DNA of 64,000 nt from an uncultured SAR86 cluster bacterium. Lineage in GTDB: Bacteria > Pseudomonadota > Gammaproteobacteria > Magnimaribacterales > AG-339-G14. This document shows, piece after piece, positions 24,225 to 33,978 of this stretch. The stretch covers positions 163,975 through 227,974 of the forward strand of contig CACAWS010000001.1 of assembly GCA_902536295.1 (NCBI GenBank). The letters are read 5' to 3'. The notes beneath the pieces were generated by a model that was given only the letters and a program-made list of their open reading frames with translations, made no database searches and was not told where the DNA came from. The position numbers and the translations under genes were made by a program. Numbering within the stretch: position 1 is the stretch's first letter; each line of letters starts with the position of its first letter.

Positions 24225-25664
24225 ATGAAAAACTACGAAAAATTTTACATAAATGGTGAATGGGTTGACCCTATTGATGGGTTAAATCTTCTTGATGTAA
24301 TAAATCCAACAACAGAAGAATCTATTGGCAAAATTGCAATGGGTTCTGCAAAGGATGTTGATGCTGCAGTAAAAGCTGCTCAAGAGGCGTTTATCACGTT
24401 CAGTCAAACTTCTACTGAAGAAAGATTAAAACTATTAGAAAAGATTTGTTCCATTTATATGGAAAGATCAGATGAAATAGCTGATGCAATCTCAAAAGAG
24501 ATGGGAGCACCAATCAATCTTTCGAAAAACGCGCAAGCTGCTTCGGGTTTAGGTCACCTTGCTACCGCAACAGCTACGTTAAAAAATTATAATTTTGAAG
24601 AAATGTCAGGTTCTACTCTAATTCGAAAAGAGCCTATTGGGGTAGTAGGTATGATTACGCCTTGGAATTGGCCTATGAACCAAATCACTTGTAAAGTTGG
24701 TCCTGCTCTAGCAGCGGGTTGCACAATGGTTTTAAAGCCCACCGAAATAGCTCCAATGAATGCAATGCTTTTGGCTGAAATTCTGCACGATGCTGGTGTG
24801 CCTAAAGGAGTTTTCAACTTAGTTAATGGCGATGGTCCTACCGTAGGCGAGGCTATGTCTGCTCATCCAGGAATAGATATGATGTCTTTCACTGGCTCTA
24901 CTAGAGCTGGAATTGCAGTAGCGAAAGGCTCTGCAGATACGGTAAAAAGAGTTCACCAAGAATTGGGAGGAAAATCAGCAAATATTATTTTAGACGACGC
25001 TGATTTTTATGAAGCAGTTAAACGAGGAACAAAACATATGTTTAACAATACTGGTCAATCTTGTAACGCACCTTCAAGAATGTTAGTTCCAGAGTCAAGA
25101 CAAGATGAAGCGAAACAAGCCGCTAAAGAAGTTGCTGAAAAAACAGTAGTTGGAGATCCTTCTTCAGAATCCACTACTATGGGCCCTGTTGTAAGCGATC
25201 TTCAATATAACAAAATTCAGGGTTTAATCGAAAAAGGCATAGAAGAAGGTGCTGAATTGGTTGTTGGAGGTCCAGGAAAACCTGATGATCTTAACCAAGG
25301 TTACTTTGTTAAACCTACTGTCTTTGCCAATGTATCTAATGACATGACTATTGCAAGAGAAGAAATATTTGGGCCCGTTCTCTGTATTCTTCCCTATAAA
25401 GACGAGGATGACGCTGTAAGGATTGCTAATGATACTCTTTATGGACTCTCAGGTTATGTTTCTTCTGCTGATCCTGAGCATGCTTTAAATGTCGCTAGAA
25501 GAATAAGAAGTGGTAATGTTCATATTAACAATGCACCAACAGGTATCAATGATCCGTTTGGCGGATTTAAACAATCAGGAAATGGAAGAGAATGGGGAAT
25601 TTTTGGTTTTGAAGAATTTTTAGAAATCAAAGCCGTCATGGGATACGCTCAAGCAAAAAAATAA
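24225..25664 (+). CDS. NAD(P)-dependent aldehyde dehydrogenase
   Basis: This 479-residue enzyme oxidises an aldehyde to an acid. Motifs in order: TPWNWPMNQ (cofactor), FTGSTRAGIAVAKG, the general-base Glu in QELGGKSANI (about 246), the catalytic Cys in NNTGQSCNAPSR (about 280), EEIFGPVLCILPY and FGGFKQSGNGREWG. Length is normal. The gene follows the carboxylase by 8 bases, with ribosome site agaggt. It probably belongs to the same acyl-CoA catabolic run; the natural aldehyde is unknown. Confidence 0.95.
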   Translation: MKNYEKFYINGEWVDPIDGLNLLDVINPTTEESIGKIAMGSAKDVDAAVKAAQEAFITFSQTSTEERLKLLEKICSIYMERSDEIADAISKEMGAPINLSKNAQAASGLGHLATATATLKNYNFEEMSGSTLIRKEPIGVVGMITPWNWPMNQITCKVGPALAAGCTMVLKPTEIAPMNAMLLAEILHDAGVPKGVFNLVNGDGPTVGEAMSAHPGIDMMSFTGSTRAGIAVAKGSADTVKRVHQELGGKSANIILDDADFYEAVKRGTKHMFNNTGQSCNAPSRMLVPESRQDEAKQAAKEVAEKTVVGDPSSESTTMGPVVSDLQYNKIQGLIEKGIEEGAELVVGGPGKPDDLNQGYFVKPTVFANVSNDMTIAREEIFGPVLCILPYKDEDDAVRIANDTLYGLSGYVSSADPEHALNVARRIRSGNVHINNAPTGINDPFGGFKQSGNGREWGIFGFEEFLEIKAVMGYAQAKK

Positions 25665-25670
25665 GAATCT

Positions 25671-26489
25671 ATGGGCCAAAGTAACAAAGTTTCAACGCTT
25701 TGGCTCAGAGGAAGATTAAGAAATATTGATCATGTGTGCTTAGCTTCAATGGTAGCTAACAACCTTGATGTAACCTTATACCACTATGACGAAATTACTA
25801 ATGTTCCCGACGGAATAAAGCTTGCCGATGCAAGTGAAATTCTCGATCTATCATTGCTTGATAGATTGCAATGTATAAAAAAGAAAGAAAATAATCCTCA
25901 TATTCCAATTGCTCAATTCAGTGATTTTTTTAGGATTTATCTTCAAAAATACGAAAAGGGATTATGGCTAGACACAGATGTTTTTATATTTCGCCCTTTT
26001 ACTTATGAAACAAATAAATCTTTCTTTTGTTATGAAGGCAAAGGAAGAATAGGATATCCAGTTATATATTTACCAAGTGATCACAATATTATTTATGAAT
26101 ACGAAAACCTTTTAAACACTGATAATTTGATGCCAAATTGGTTGGGTTTTATAAGAGGTAAATTAAGACCGTTTGTATGGAATTTATTAAGACAAAAATT
26201 TTCTCCCTCTGATTTAGGTATAACAATTTATGGGAATGATGGCTTTTCTAGGTTAGCTAAGAGACATAATTGTTATAAGGAAGCTTTAGATAAAGATAAA
26301 TTTTTTCGTTGGACTGGAAAAGAAACAGATAAATTATTCCAAAGTGTAAATTATCAAGATTTTCTTCATAATCCTAAGTACTTGGGTATTCATATACACA
26401 GAAAACATTGGGAAAATCATCCTGTAATTTCTGATAGTTTTTGGCAATGGGCCCTCAATGAATATGGGAAAAATATTAAAACTTTATAA
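25671..26489 (+). CDS. Glycosyltransferase with DXD motif (GT32-like)
   Basis: The 272-residue protein has the core of sugar-binding glycosyltransferases of the Gly_transf_sug/GT32 type: SDFFRIYLQKYEKG followed by the metal/nucleotide-sugar motif LDTDVFIFRPF (about residue 103). It ends in HIHRKHWENHP, a conserved His-rich end. There is no membrane segment. It follows the aldehyde dehydrogenase by 6 bases, so it seems cotranscribed with acyl-CoA genes, an unusual partnership. Sugar donor and acceptor are unknown. Confidence 0.8.
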   Translation: MGQSNKVSTLWLRGRLRNIDHVCLASMVANNLDVTLYHYDEITNVPDGIKLADASEILDLSLLDRLQCIKKKENNPHIPIAQFSDFFRIYLQKYEKGLWLDTDVFIFRPFTYETNKSFFCYEGKGRIGYPVIYLPSDHNIIYEYENLLNTDNLMPNWLGFIRGKLRPFVWNLLRQKFSPSDLGITIYGNDGFSRLAKRHNCYKEALDKDKFFRWTGKETDKLFQSVNYQDFLHNPKYLGIHIHRKHWENHPVISDSFWQWALNEYGKNIKTL

Positions 26490-26547
26490 AGTTAAAAAAT
26501 CTATTAAGTGTTAAGCTATTTTAAATTTTTAATTTATTAAACTTTAT

Positions 26548-27159
26548 ATGGGTTACCACAGGGAAAATCTTAAGCAAAAACTCATTGATGAAGCTTATAA
26601 AGCTGTAAAAAAGGATGGTGTTGAAACTATTAGTTTGAGAAAGTTAGCAAAGAAAGCAAAAGTTTCTCAAACAGCGCCTTATAGACATTTTCAATCGAAA
26701 GATCATCTAATAATTGAAGTTTGCCTAAAAGGTTTGAGTAATTTGAGAGAAAAAATTGATGCTGTAAACGCAAAAGATCCTAAAACTAAAGCAATAAATG
26801 GTGGTTTAGCATTTATTGATTTTGGTTTAAAAAACGAAAAAATATACGAACTAATTTTAGCTACTATTTCTGGAGAGATTACTAAAGATCCTTTGAGAAT
26901 AGCTTTATTTGAATCAGCTGATTACACATTTAGCAATTTAAGAAATAGAATTATAGCTTTAAAGAAAAAGAAGAATCTCCAATCTCAACTGGATGGAATA
27001 AAGGTTCATGCGTTTTTAACTGGTTTATTACAAGTTATAAGAACTACCAATAAAGTTAATACATCAGGTGGCGCAGAAAATTATGAAGCTGTAAAAACCG
27101 CAAGCCTTCTGAATAAAAATTTGAAAAAAGTTATTTCAGACTTTATTGAAAGGCTTTAA
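26548..27159 (+). CDS. TetR-family transcriptional regulator
   Basis: The 203-residue protein has an N-terminal TetR helix-turn-helix (about 8-54): ETISLRKLAKKAKVS and QTAPYRHFQSKDHLI, including the typical YRHF-K-L signature. The C-terminal ligand domain is of the WHG type, judging by its length and EKIYELILATISGE. It is the last gene of the plus-strand acyl-CoA run and likely regulates it in response to an acyl-CoA or similar ligand, which is inference from position. Confidence 0.9.
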   Translation: MGYHRENLKQKLIDEAYKAVKKDGVETISLRKLAKKAKVSQTAPYRHFQSKDHLIIEVCLKGLSNLREKIDAVNAKDPKTKAINGGLAFIDFGLKNEKIYELILATISGEITKDPLRIALFESADYTFSNLRNRIIALKKKKNLQSQLDGIKVHAFLTGLLQVIRTTNKVNTSGGAENYEAVKTASLLNKNLKKVISDFIERL

Positions 27160-27165
27160 TAACTT

Positions 27166-28383
27166 TTATTCTTGGGTTACTTGTTCAAATGCTTTAGAAG
27201 CAAGATTTACTATTAGATCTATCTCCTTTTCTAAATGGACAGCTGATAAGAAATGATTATGGTAACTAGTCATATAGATACCGTTTGCTAAGCAAGCGTC
27301 AACCCATCGTGAATGCAATTGTTGATCATTACTCTCGATTTTAAAATATGGCATTGAAGGAACACCTGTTACCTTTAAGTTAAAACCATAGCTTTTAGCC
27401 ATCGAAATCATTTTTTCTCTTAAAACCTCTCCATGATTATTCATTATGGAGATCGCATCAATTTTTTTTAATTCATTAATAGTTGCTAATGCTGCTGCCA
27501 TTGGAGCAGAATTAAAGAATTGTGTACCACTGAAATACACTTTATTGGCCGCTTCTTTAAGATAATTCTTTCCTACAAGTGCTGAAATAGGATATCCATT
27601 GGCAATGGCTTTCCCTAAACAAACTAAATCAGGAGAAAAATTATATGCATTATTCGACCCAGCTAAATCTATTCTAAAACCAGTCCTAACATCATCAACT
27701 ATTAAAATAATATTTTTAGAATTACAAACTTTCTGTATGTGTTCCCAATACCCCTTTTCTGGCAAAACGTTATCTTGAGAAGTTGGATGATGAAAAGGAC
27801 TTGAAATAAAACAAGCAATTTCGTTTTCATTTTCAGATATTATTGAATCAAATTCTTCAATACTGTTCCAAGAGATAGAAAGAACTTCGGAGTTGTCAGA
27901 ATAAATTGTGCCGGGACTTCCTTTTTTTTGCATCCATCCATTAGCTCCATGATAACCATCATTTATTTTTAAAACTTTTTTTCTTCCAGTCTCCTGCCTC
28001 GATATCATTACTGCCAACTGAGTACTGTCACCACCATTTTTACCAAAAAGCGCCCACTCTGCTATATCAATCGTATCTACTAAAGTTTCTGCTAATTCAA
28101 TCATTACTGGAGAAGCAATACTGACCGTGTTTCCTAAAGAATACTGATCTTGAGCAGCCTTATCTATAATAGGATTATTGTATCCAAGGATCATTGGACC
28201 CCATCCACAAATTAAATCTATATATTTATTTCCATCAATATCCCAGAAATAAGCATCTTTTGCTTTAGAAAAGAATTTGGGACCTTCTCTTCTCACTGCA
28301 TATTTGTAATGACCAAAAATACCACCAGGAATTAGCTGTTTTGCCCTAATTAAAAATTCATCTGATTTTTTTTGTTTATGCAT
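27166..28383 (-). CDS. Class III aminotransferase (glutamate-1-semialdehyde aminotransferase-like)
   Basis: The 405-residue PLP enzyme resembles HemL-type aminotransferases: LIPGGIFGHYKY, DIDGNKYIDLICGWGPMILG, INDGYHGANGW, LIVDDVRTGFRI (PLP-pyridine Asp) and the Schiff-base lysine in CLGKAIANGYPISALVG. It differs from true HemL in several places (for example DDVRTGFR for DEVMTGFR), so it probably acts on another amino sugar or amino acid. It lies after tRNA-Ser on the same strand and is convergent with the TetR gene (6-bp gap). Confidence 0.85.
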   Translation of the reverse strand: MHKQKKSDEFLIRAKQLIPGGIFGHYKYAVRREGPKFFSKAKDAYFWDIDGNKYIDLICGWGPMILGYNNPIIDKAAQDQYSLGNTVSIASPVMIELAETLVDTIDIAEWALFGKNGGDSTQLAVMISRQETGRKKVLKINDGYHGANGWMQKKGSPGTIYSDNSEVLSISWNSIEEFDSIISENENEIACFISSPFHHPTSQDNVLPEKGYWEHIQKVCNSKNIILIVDDVRTGFRIDLAGSNNAYNFSPDLVCLGKAIANGYPISALVGKNYLKEAANKVYFSGTQFFNSAPMAAALATINELKKIDAISIMNNHGEVLREKMISMAKSYGFNLKVTGVPSMPYFKIESNDQQLHSRWVDACLANGIYMTSYHNHFLSAVHLEKEIDLIVNLASKAFEQVTQE

Positions 28384-28412
28384 TTAATGTTTTCATGGTT
28401 TTAAATATTCAT

Positions 28413-28503
28413 TGGCGGAGAGGGAGGGATTCGAACCCTCGATGCGGTATTACCACATACTCCCTTAGCAGGGGAGCGCTTTCAACCACTCAGCCACCTC
28501 TCC
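28413..28503 (-). tRNA. tRNA-Ser (anticodon GCT)
   Basis: The minus strand folds with acceptor GGAGAGG/CCTCTCC, anticodon loop with GCT, a long variable arm (GAGTATGTGGTAATACC region), T loop GGTTCGAATCC and encoded CCA. It reads AGC and AGU. In many gammaproteobacteria a tRNA-Ser(GCT) follows alaS-lysC-csrA; here the GMC oxidoreductase gene stands where csrA would be. Confidence 0.96.
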
Positions 28504-28523
28504 TTTAGAAGATTTTAAGTTTA

Positions 28524-30149
28524 TTAAGCAGATTGTCTAATAATATCAGAAGCTTTTTCAGCAATCATAATTGAAGGTGCATTAGTATTTCCTCCAATTA
28601 AAGTAGGCATTATTGAAGCATCTACAACTCTAAGATTATCAATCCCTCTCACTTTAAGATTATCATCAACTACAGCTAGGTCATCAGCTCCCATCTTGCA
28701 GGTGCCAACTGGATGGTAGAGAGTTTCTCCAGTATCACGTATCCAATTATCTAATTCGTCATCATTATCAACATTAATTTCTAAACCAGGCTTCGAGCGA
28801 TCTCCCCTGTATTCATCAAACGCTGATTGCATGAAAACTCTTATAGTCTCTCGAGTAGCATTCCTAGTATCAATAAGATCTTGCTCTTCAGATAGATAAT
28901 TTGGGAACATTAGTGGAGCATCGTTGGGATTAGAGCTTTTTAACTCAAGGTGTCCCCTACTTTGCGGTCTTAAAATACATATCACACCACTGAATCCATG
29001 GTTTGTATCAATCCCATCTCTTCCATGTAAATCCGATGAATGAAAAGATGCATAATGTATTTGAGTGTCTGGAATATCTTTATCTGGGCTGGATTTAAAA
29101 AATGCTCCGGCACTGGTTGGAGGAAAAGCAGCGTCTCCAGTCCCCAAAAGAAGATATTGCAAACCTGCGAGTTGAGTTCTTAAAAAGCTCGCGGATCTAT
29201 GCAGAGTAACCGGTTTAGTGCAATTAAAAGAATTAACCACTGCATAGTGGTCTTGTAAGTTTTTTCCAACTCCTTTCAGTTCGTGCATAACATCAATGCC
29301 ATGCTTACTTAACTCTGCAGAATCTCCAATTCCACTATTCATAAGTATTTGGGGAGAATTCAAAGCGCCAGCAGAAAGAATAACTTCTTTGTTAGCTTTT
29401 ACAGAAAAAGTTTTGCCTTTTTTTGAGTATTCAACGCCTACTGCTTTTTTTCCTTCAAATAAAACTTTATTTACCTGAACATTTGTTTCTGTAGAAAGAT
29501 TCTTTCTTTTCAAAGCAGGATGTAAGTAGGCTCTTGCAGAACTCCATCTTCTAGGACCTCTTTTAGTATCAGCCATAGTATGTTCATATCTTGAAAACCC
29601 CTCTTGGTTCTTACCATTGAAATCATTTGTTATTGAAAATCCTGCTTGTTCTCCAGCCTTTACAAAAACATCTAATAATTCATCATCCGTTCTCTCTGAT
29701 TTCTTTACACTTAAAGGACCATCAAATCCGTGATATTCGCTATCGCCTTCACCATTGAACGATTCAGCTTTCTTAAAATAAGGAAGTACATCTTCGTAAG
29801 ACCATCCAGTATTTCCCAATTGACGCCATAAATCATAATCGTAGGCATGTCCTCTTATATAAACCATTGCATTTATCGAAGATGAACCTCCCCATCCTCT
29901 TCCACGTGGCCACCAAAGTTTTCTATTATTGGTTGTTTCTTCAGGCTCTGTCTCAAAGCCATAATTGACATCACTTTTTGTTGGTACGATTTGAGAATAT
30001 CCTGATGGCATATGAATGAAGAAATTTGTATCCTTTCCTCCGGCCTCTAAAATTAACACATCATTATTTCCATCTTCAGATAACCTGTTAGCCATAACAC
30101 AACCAGAACTTCCAGCTCCTACCACTAAATAATCTACAGTTCTCTCCAT
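28524..30149 (-). CDS. GMC-family FAD oxidoreductase (choline dehydrogenase-like)
   Basis: This 541-residue flavoenzyme oxidises an alcohol. It begins with the FAD-binding fold [19 protein letters not shown] and LILEAGG, has the GMC signature [19 protein letters not shown] (about 83-101), and ends with the active-site His in [11 protein letters not shown] and [15 protein letters not shown]. The substrate is not certain; betaine synthesis is unlikely to be shown without betB nearby. The ribosome site aggagataaatt is strong. It follows lysC by 15 bases. Confidence 0.94.
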   Translation of the reverse strand: MERTVDYLVVGAGSSGCVMANRLSEDGNNDVLILEAGGKDTNFFIHMPSGYSQIVPTKSDVNYGFETEPEETTNNRKLWWPRGRGWGGSSSINAMVYIRGHAYDYDLWRQLGNTGWSYEDVLPYFKKAESFNGEGDSEYHGFDGPLSVKKSERTDDELLDVFVKAGEQAGFSITNDFNGKNQEGFSRYEHTMADTKRGPRRWSSARAYLHPALKRKNLSTETNVQVNKVLFEGKKAVGVEYSKKGKTFSVKANKEVILSAGALNSPQILMNSGIGDSAELSKHGIDVMHELKGVGKNLQDHYAVVNSFNCTKPVTLHRSASFLRTQLAGLQYLLLGTGDAAFPPTSAGAFFKSSPDKDIPDTQIHYASFHSSDLHGRDGIDTNHGFSGVICILRPQSRGHLELKSSNPNDAPLMFPNYLSEEQDLIDTRNATRETIRVFMQSAFDEYRGDRSKPGLEINVDNDDELDNWIRDTGETLYHPVGTCKMGADDLAVVDDNLKVRGIDNLRVVDASIMPTLIGGNTNAPSIMIAEKASDIIRQSA

Positions 30150-30164
30150 AATTTATCTCCTAAG

Positions 30165-31382
30165 TTAATTTTCTAATTCAAATTCATCATGCAGTGCAAT
30201 CACAGCTTCCTCAGCTTTTTCCTTAGAAACTACTACTGAAATTTTTATCTCAGAAGTAGATATCATGTCAATATTTATTTTCTTATCAGCAAGAGCTTTA
30301 AACATCCTTGCTGCAACTCCTGCATGAGATTTCATTCCAACACCAACCACAGAAACTTTACTTATTTCTTTCACTAACTCTATTTCTCCGCCGCCAAGGG
30401 ATTCTATTAAAGTTTTTAAAATATCAACCGCCATCTCAGATTGATCACTTTTTACGGTGAAAGTAAAATCAGTCAGCTTATCATTTCCTACATTTTGAAC
30501 TATTACATCAATTTCTATTCCCGCTTCACTAACAGGTGATAAGATTTTTGCAGCAATACCAGGAGTATCCGGTACATCTCTTAAAACTATTTTTGAATCA
30601 TCACTTGTACAAGTTATTCCAGAAATTATGGCGCTCTCAAGGCTATTTTCTTCTTTGGTAATCAAAGTTCCTCCTGAACTGTCAAAACTAGACAGCACTC
30701 TAATCGGCATCTCGTACTTACTAGCGAATTCAACCGATCTAATTTGTAAAACTTTAGCACCTAAACTAGAAAGTTCTAACATTTCTTCGAAACAAATTTT
30801 TTCTATTTTCTTCGCTTTTTTATATACATTAGGATCGGTTGTATAAACACCATCAACATCGGTATAAATCTGACATTCGTCGGCCTTTAATGCAACTGCT
30901 AAAGCCACTGCCGTAGTATCCGAACCGCCTCTGCCAAGCGTAGTAATATCCCCGCTTGAATTAACGCCCTGAAAACCTGTGATTACTGGCACAACTCCTA
31001 ATTCAATATCTTTTTCTAGAGCACTTGTATCAATAGAATTTATCCTTGCTCTTCCATGAGAATTATCGGTCACAAGACCAAGCTGATGAGCTGTATAAGA
31101 TTTAGATAAAAAATTTCTTTCTTTAAGAGCAATTGCTAATAGCGCCGCTGAAACTTGTTCCCCTGAAGAAACGAGAGCATCGTATTCTCTTGGATCGGGA
31201 GATTCTTGAAGTTCTTTTGCCAGATTTATAAGTCTTTGGGTTTCACCAGCCATTGCAGAAACCACAACAGCAACATTAGTCCCTGAATTGATTGAATCTA
31301 CAACTAAATCAGCAACTGCTTGAAATCTATCTGTGTTGGCGATAGACGTGCCTCCAAACTTTTGGACGATTAAATTATTCAT
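30165..31382 (-). CDS. lysC: Aspartate kinase
   Basis: LysC phosphorylates aspartate, the first step towards lysine, threonine and methionine. The 405-residue product has the kinase motif QKFGGTSIANTDRF at the N-terminus, GRGGSDTTAVALAVAL, TDVDGVYTTDP, and two C-terminal ACT domains (about 265-405) for feedback control (KIVLRDVPDTPGIAAKI and SVVGVGMKSHAGVAAR). It follows alaS directly. The order alaS-lysC is common in gammaproteobacteria. asd, the third enzyme of aspartate-semialdehyde synthesis, is encoded at 58171-59181. Confidence 0.97.
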   Translation of the reverse strand: MNNLIVQKFGGTSIANTDRFQAVADLVVDSINSGTNVAVVVSAMAGETQRLINLAKELQESPDPREYDALVSSGEQVSAALLAIALKERNFLSKSYTAHQLGLVTDNSHGRARINSIDTSALEKDIELGVVPVITGFQGVNSSGDITTLGRGGSDTTAVALAVALKADECQIYTDVDGVYTTDPNVYKKAKKIEKICFEEMLELSSLGAKVLQIRSVEFASKYEMPIRVLSSFDSSGGTLITKEENSLESAIISGITCTSDDSKIVLRDVPDTPGIAAKILSPVSEAGIEIDVIVQNVGNDKLTDFTFTVKSDQSEMAVDILKTLIESLGGGEIELVKEISKVSVVGVGMKSHAGVAARMFKALADKKINIDMISTSEIKISVVVSKEKAEEAVIALHDEFELEN

Positions 31383-33974
31383 TTATGAATTTTCTAAATA
31401 TGTTGTTACTAAATCGTAGATAGATTCAAGATTATCTATGGCATCTCCGCCGGCTTGAGCAAAATCATTTTTGCCCCCACCTTTTAAATTTGTTTTTGAA
31501 GAGATTAAATCCATAATTGCTTTGGCAGAAAATGTTTGTTCTATATCTCTTGAAACAGAAACTATCACTTGAGATTTTTGATTATTTTCACCAATAATAA
31601 TTATCAAACAACGCTTGATTTTATTTTTTAATTCATCAAGATTTGACCTTAAAGAAGATAAGTTTAAGTTATCAATTCTATGCATTAAGACATTTACTCC
31701 TTTAACATCTGTAAAATTTGACTCAAAATATTTGATTAAATTCGAATTATTTTTTCTTTCAAGAGCTTTAAGTTTGGACTGAATTTCCTTCAGAGAGTTT
31801 TTAAATTCATTTATTTTTTCTTGTAAATCTGAAACCTTCACTCCGAAGGAGTTTGCAATGTTATTCAATTCATTTTTTTCTTCATCTAATAATATTTTTG
31901 CTGCTGCTCCTGTAACCGCTTCAATTCTTCTCACTCCTGAGGAAATACTCGACTCTGAAATAATTTTAAAATTTTCAATCTGTCTCGTAGATTGCACATG
32001 TGTTCCTCCGCATAATTCGATCGAATAATCTCCACCAATTTTTAACACCCTCACTTTCTCGCCATATTTATCTCCAAAAAAGGCTAATGCACCCAAATCT
32101 ATTGCTTCATTAAATGAGGTTTCGAATATTTCAGTCTCTATGTTCTTAGCAATTACGTTGTTGACTTGTAGTTCAATTTCTTTAATTTCATTTGAATTTA
32201 ATGCCTTATGGTGTGAAAAATCGAACCTTAATTTTTCTTCATTGACCAAAGAACCTTTTTGCTCAACATGTTCTCCTAAAACATTTCTTAACGCGGAATG
32301 CATCAAGTGGGTGGCAGAATGATTGGATACTATGTTTAATCTTCTGTCTGTTTCGATAGTTAAGTCTACTATATCGCCTTCCGACAGAGATCCACTAACA
32401 TTTTTACAAAGATGGACGTGTTGGTTACCAACTTTTTTTGTATCAAAAACCTCACAAGAACCGTTTTTTGATTGTATGCTGCCTGTGTCGCCAACCTGGC
32501 CTCCAGATTCAGCATAAAATGGTGTTGTATCAAATAAAATAGCAGATTCCCCTCCATCAATTTTAGATACTCTTTTCCCGTCTTTAAATATCATTTTGAT
32601 AGTAGATTTAGATTCAGATTCATCATATCCAACAAAGTTTGTGTCGCCATCTACCTCTATTGAACTGGGCAATAATGATGAAAATGTATTACGTTCTTTA
32701 GCCCTTGTTTTTTGTAAATCCATTAATTTTTCATATTCTTCGATATCTACATTCAGGTTGTTTTCTCTTGCAAAATCTATGGTCATATCTAAAGGAAATC
32801 CGAAGGTATCATATAATCTAAAAGCTAGATCTCCAGATATAACTTTTCCTTTTAGTTTTTTTACTTCTTCATCAAGCAAGCTCATTCCTTGATTTAAAGT
32901 AGCTCCAAACTTTTCCTCTTCTTCATGAAGGGCTTTTTCAATAAAAGAATTATTTTTTTCTATTTCAGGGTAAAGCTCTTTGTATGTATCAGAAAAATAG
33001 GTGGCCAGCTTAGACATCACATAGAAGTTCTCGCTATTTAATTTATAGGCATGTCGCAGTGCCCTTCTTATGATTCGTCTCAACACATAATTTCTTCCCT
33101 CATTACCTATAACTATTCCATCTGAAATCATGAAACAACTCGCTCTCAAATGATCTGCAATCACTCGGAGGGATGGATTTAACAAATCTTTCTCTCCCGT
33201 CAGCTCAGAAATCTTTTTTATTAAAGGAATAAATAAATCTGTTTGATAATTGTCTGGAGTGCCTTGCATAACTGCACTAATTCTTTCAAGGCCCATTCCA
33301 GTATCAACCGATGGCTTCGGAAGAGGATTTAAGTTTCCTTCAATGTCTCTATTAAATTGCATGAAAACAATGTTATAGATTTCTACAAATCTATCGCCTG
33401 TATCTTTTCCTTCTTCTGGAGGGCTGCCTTCCAATGAATCTCCATGATCATAAAAAATTTCACTACAAGGACCGCACGGCCCTGTGTCACCCATTGACCA
33501 AAAATTATCCTCATTTAATTTCGAAATACGTTTTTTATCTACGCCTATTTTTTCTAACCAAATTTTTTCTGATTCCTGATCTTCAATATGAACTGTCACC
33601 CATAACTTATCCTTCGATAATTTATAATGATTAATAAGCAAGTCCCAGGCGTATTCAATTGCATCTTCTTTGAAATAATCTCCAAAGCTAAAATTACCAA
33701 GCATTTCAAAAAAAGTGTGGTGCCTTAAAGTGTATCCAACGTTTTCCAAATCATTATGTTTTCCCCCTGCTCTAATACACTTTTGAGCACTAGTTGCTCT
33801 AGAAAAGTCCAATTTTTCTGCTCCTAGAAAAACGTCCTTAAATTGAGTCATGCCGGCATTGGTGAACAACAAAGTTGGGTCGTTATTAGGAACAACACTA
33901 GCACTTGGAACTAATTTATGTTTTTTTTCGGAAAAATAATTTAAGAAGATTTTCCGAACTTCCAACGAGTTCAT
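31383..33974 (-). CDS. alaS: Alanyl-tRNA synthetase
   Basis: AlaS (863 residues, normal length) charges tRNA-Ala. The class II catalytic core has RHHTFFEMLGNFSFGDYF, WSMGDTGPCGPCSEI and GMGLERISAVMQG. The editing domain has zinc-binding HSATHLMHSAL and CGGTHVQSTRQI. The C-Ala domain has the glycine-rich GGGKNDFAQAGG. It is followed by lysC with no gap. Confidence 0.98.
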   Translation of the reverse strand: MNSLEVRKIFLNYFSEKKHKLVPSASVVPNNDPTLLFTNAGMTQFKDVFLGAEKLDFSRATSAQKCIRAGGKHNDLENVGYTLRHHTFFEMLGNFSFGDYFKEDAIEYAWDLLINHYKLSKDKLWVTVHIEDQESEKIWLEKIGVDKKRISKLNEDNFWSMGDTGPCGPCSEIFYDHGDSLEGSPPEEGKDTGDRFVEIYNIVFMQFNRDIEGNLNPLPKPSVDTGMGLERISAVMQGTPDNYQTDLFIPLIKKISELTGEKDLLNPSLRVIADHLRASCFMISDGIVIGNEGRNYVLRRIIRRALRHAYKLNSENFYVMSKLATYFSDTYKELYPEIEKNNSFIEKALHEEEEKFGATLNQGMSLLDEEVKKLKGKVISGDLAFRLYDTFGFPLDMTIDFARENNLNVDIEEYEKLMDLQKTRAKERNTFSSLLPSSIEVDGDTNFVGYDESESKSTIKMIFKDGKRVSKIDGGESAILFDTTPFYAESGGQVGDTGSIQSKNGSCEVFDTKKVGNQHVHLCKNVSGSLSEGDIVDLTIETDRRLNIVSNHSATHLMHSALRNVLGEHVEQKGSLVNEEKLRFDFSHHKALNSNEIKEIELQVNNVIAKNIETEIFETSFNEAIDLGALAFFGDKYGEKVRVLKIGGDYSIELCGGTHVQSTRQIENFKIISESSISSGVRRIEAVTGAAAKILLDEEKNELNNIANSFGVKVSDLQEKINEFKNSLKEIQSKLKALERKNNSNLIKYFESNFTDVKGVNVLMHRIDNLNLSSLRSNLDELKNKIKRCLIIIIGENNQKSQVIVSVSRDIEQTFSAKAIMDLISSKTNLKGGGKNDFAQAGGDAIDNLESIYDLVTTYLENS

Positions 33975-33978
33975 CTAA

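Noticed and set aside
26462..26520. Palindrome actttataaagt after the glycosyltransferase gene as a terminator
   Set aside because: It has no loop, is AT-only and lacks a T-run of useful length.
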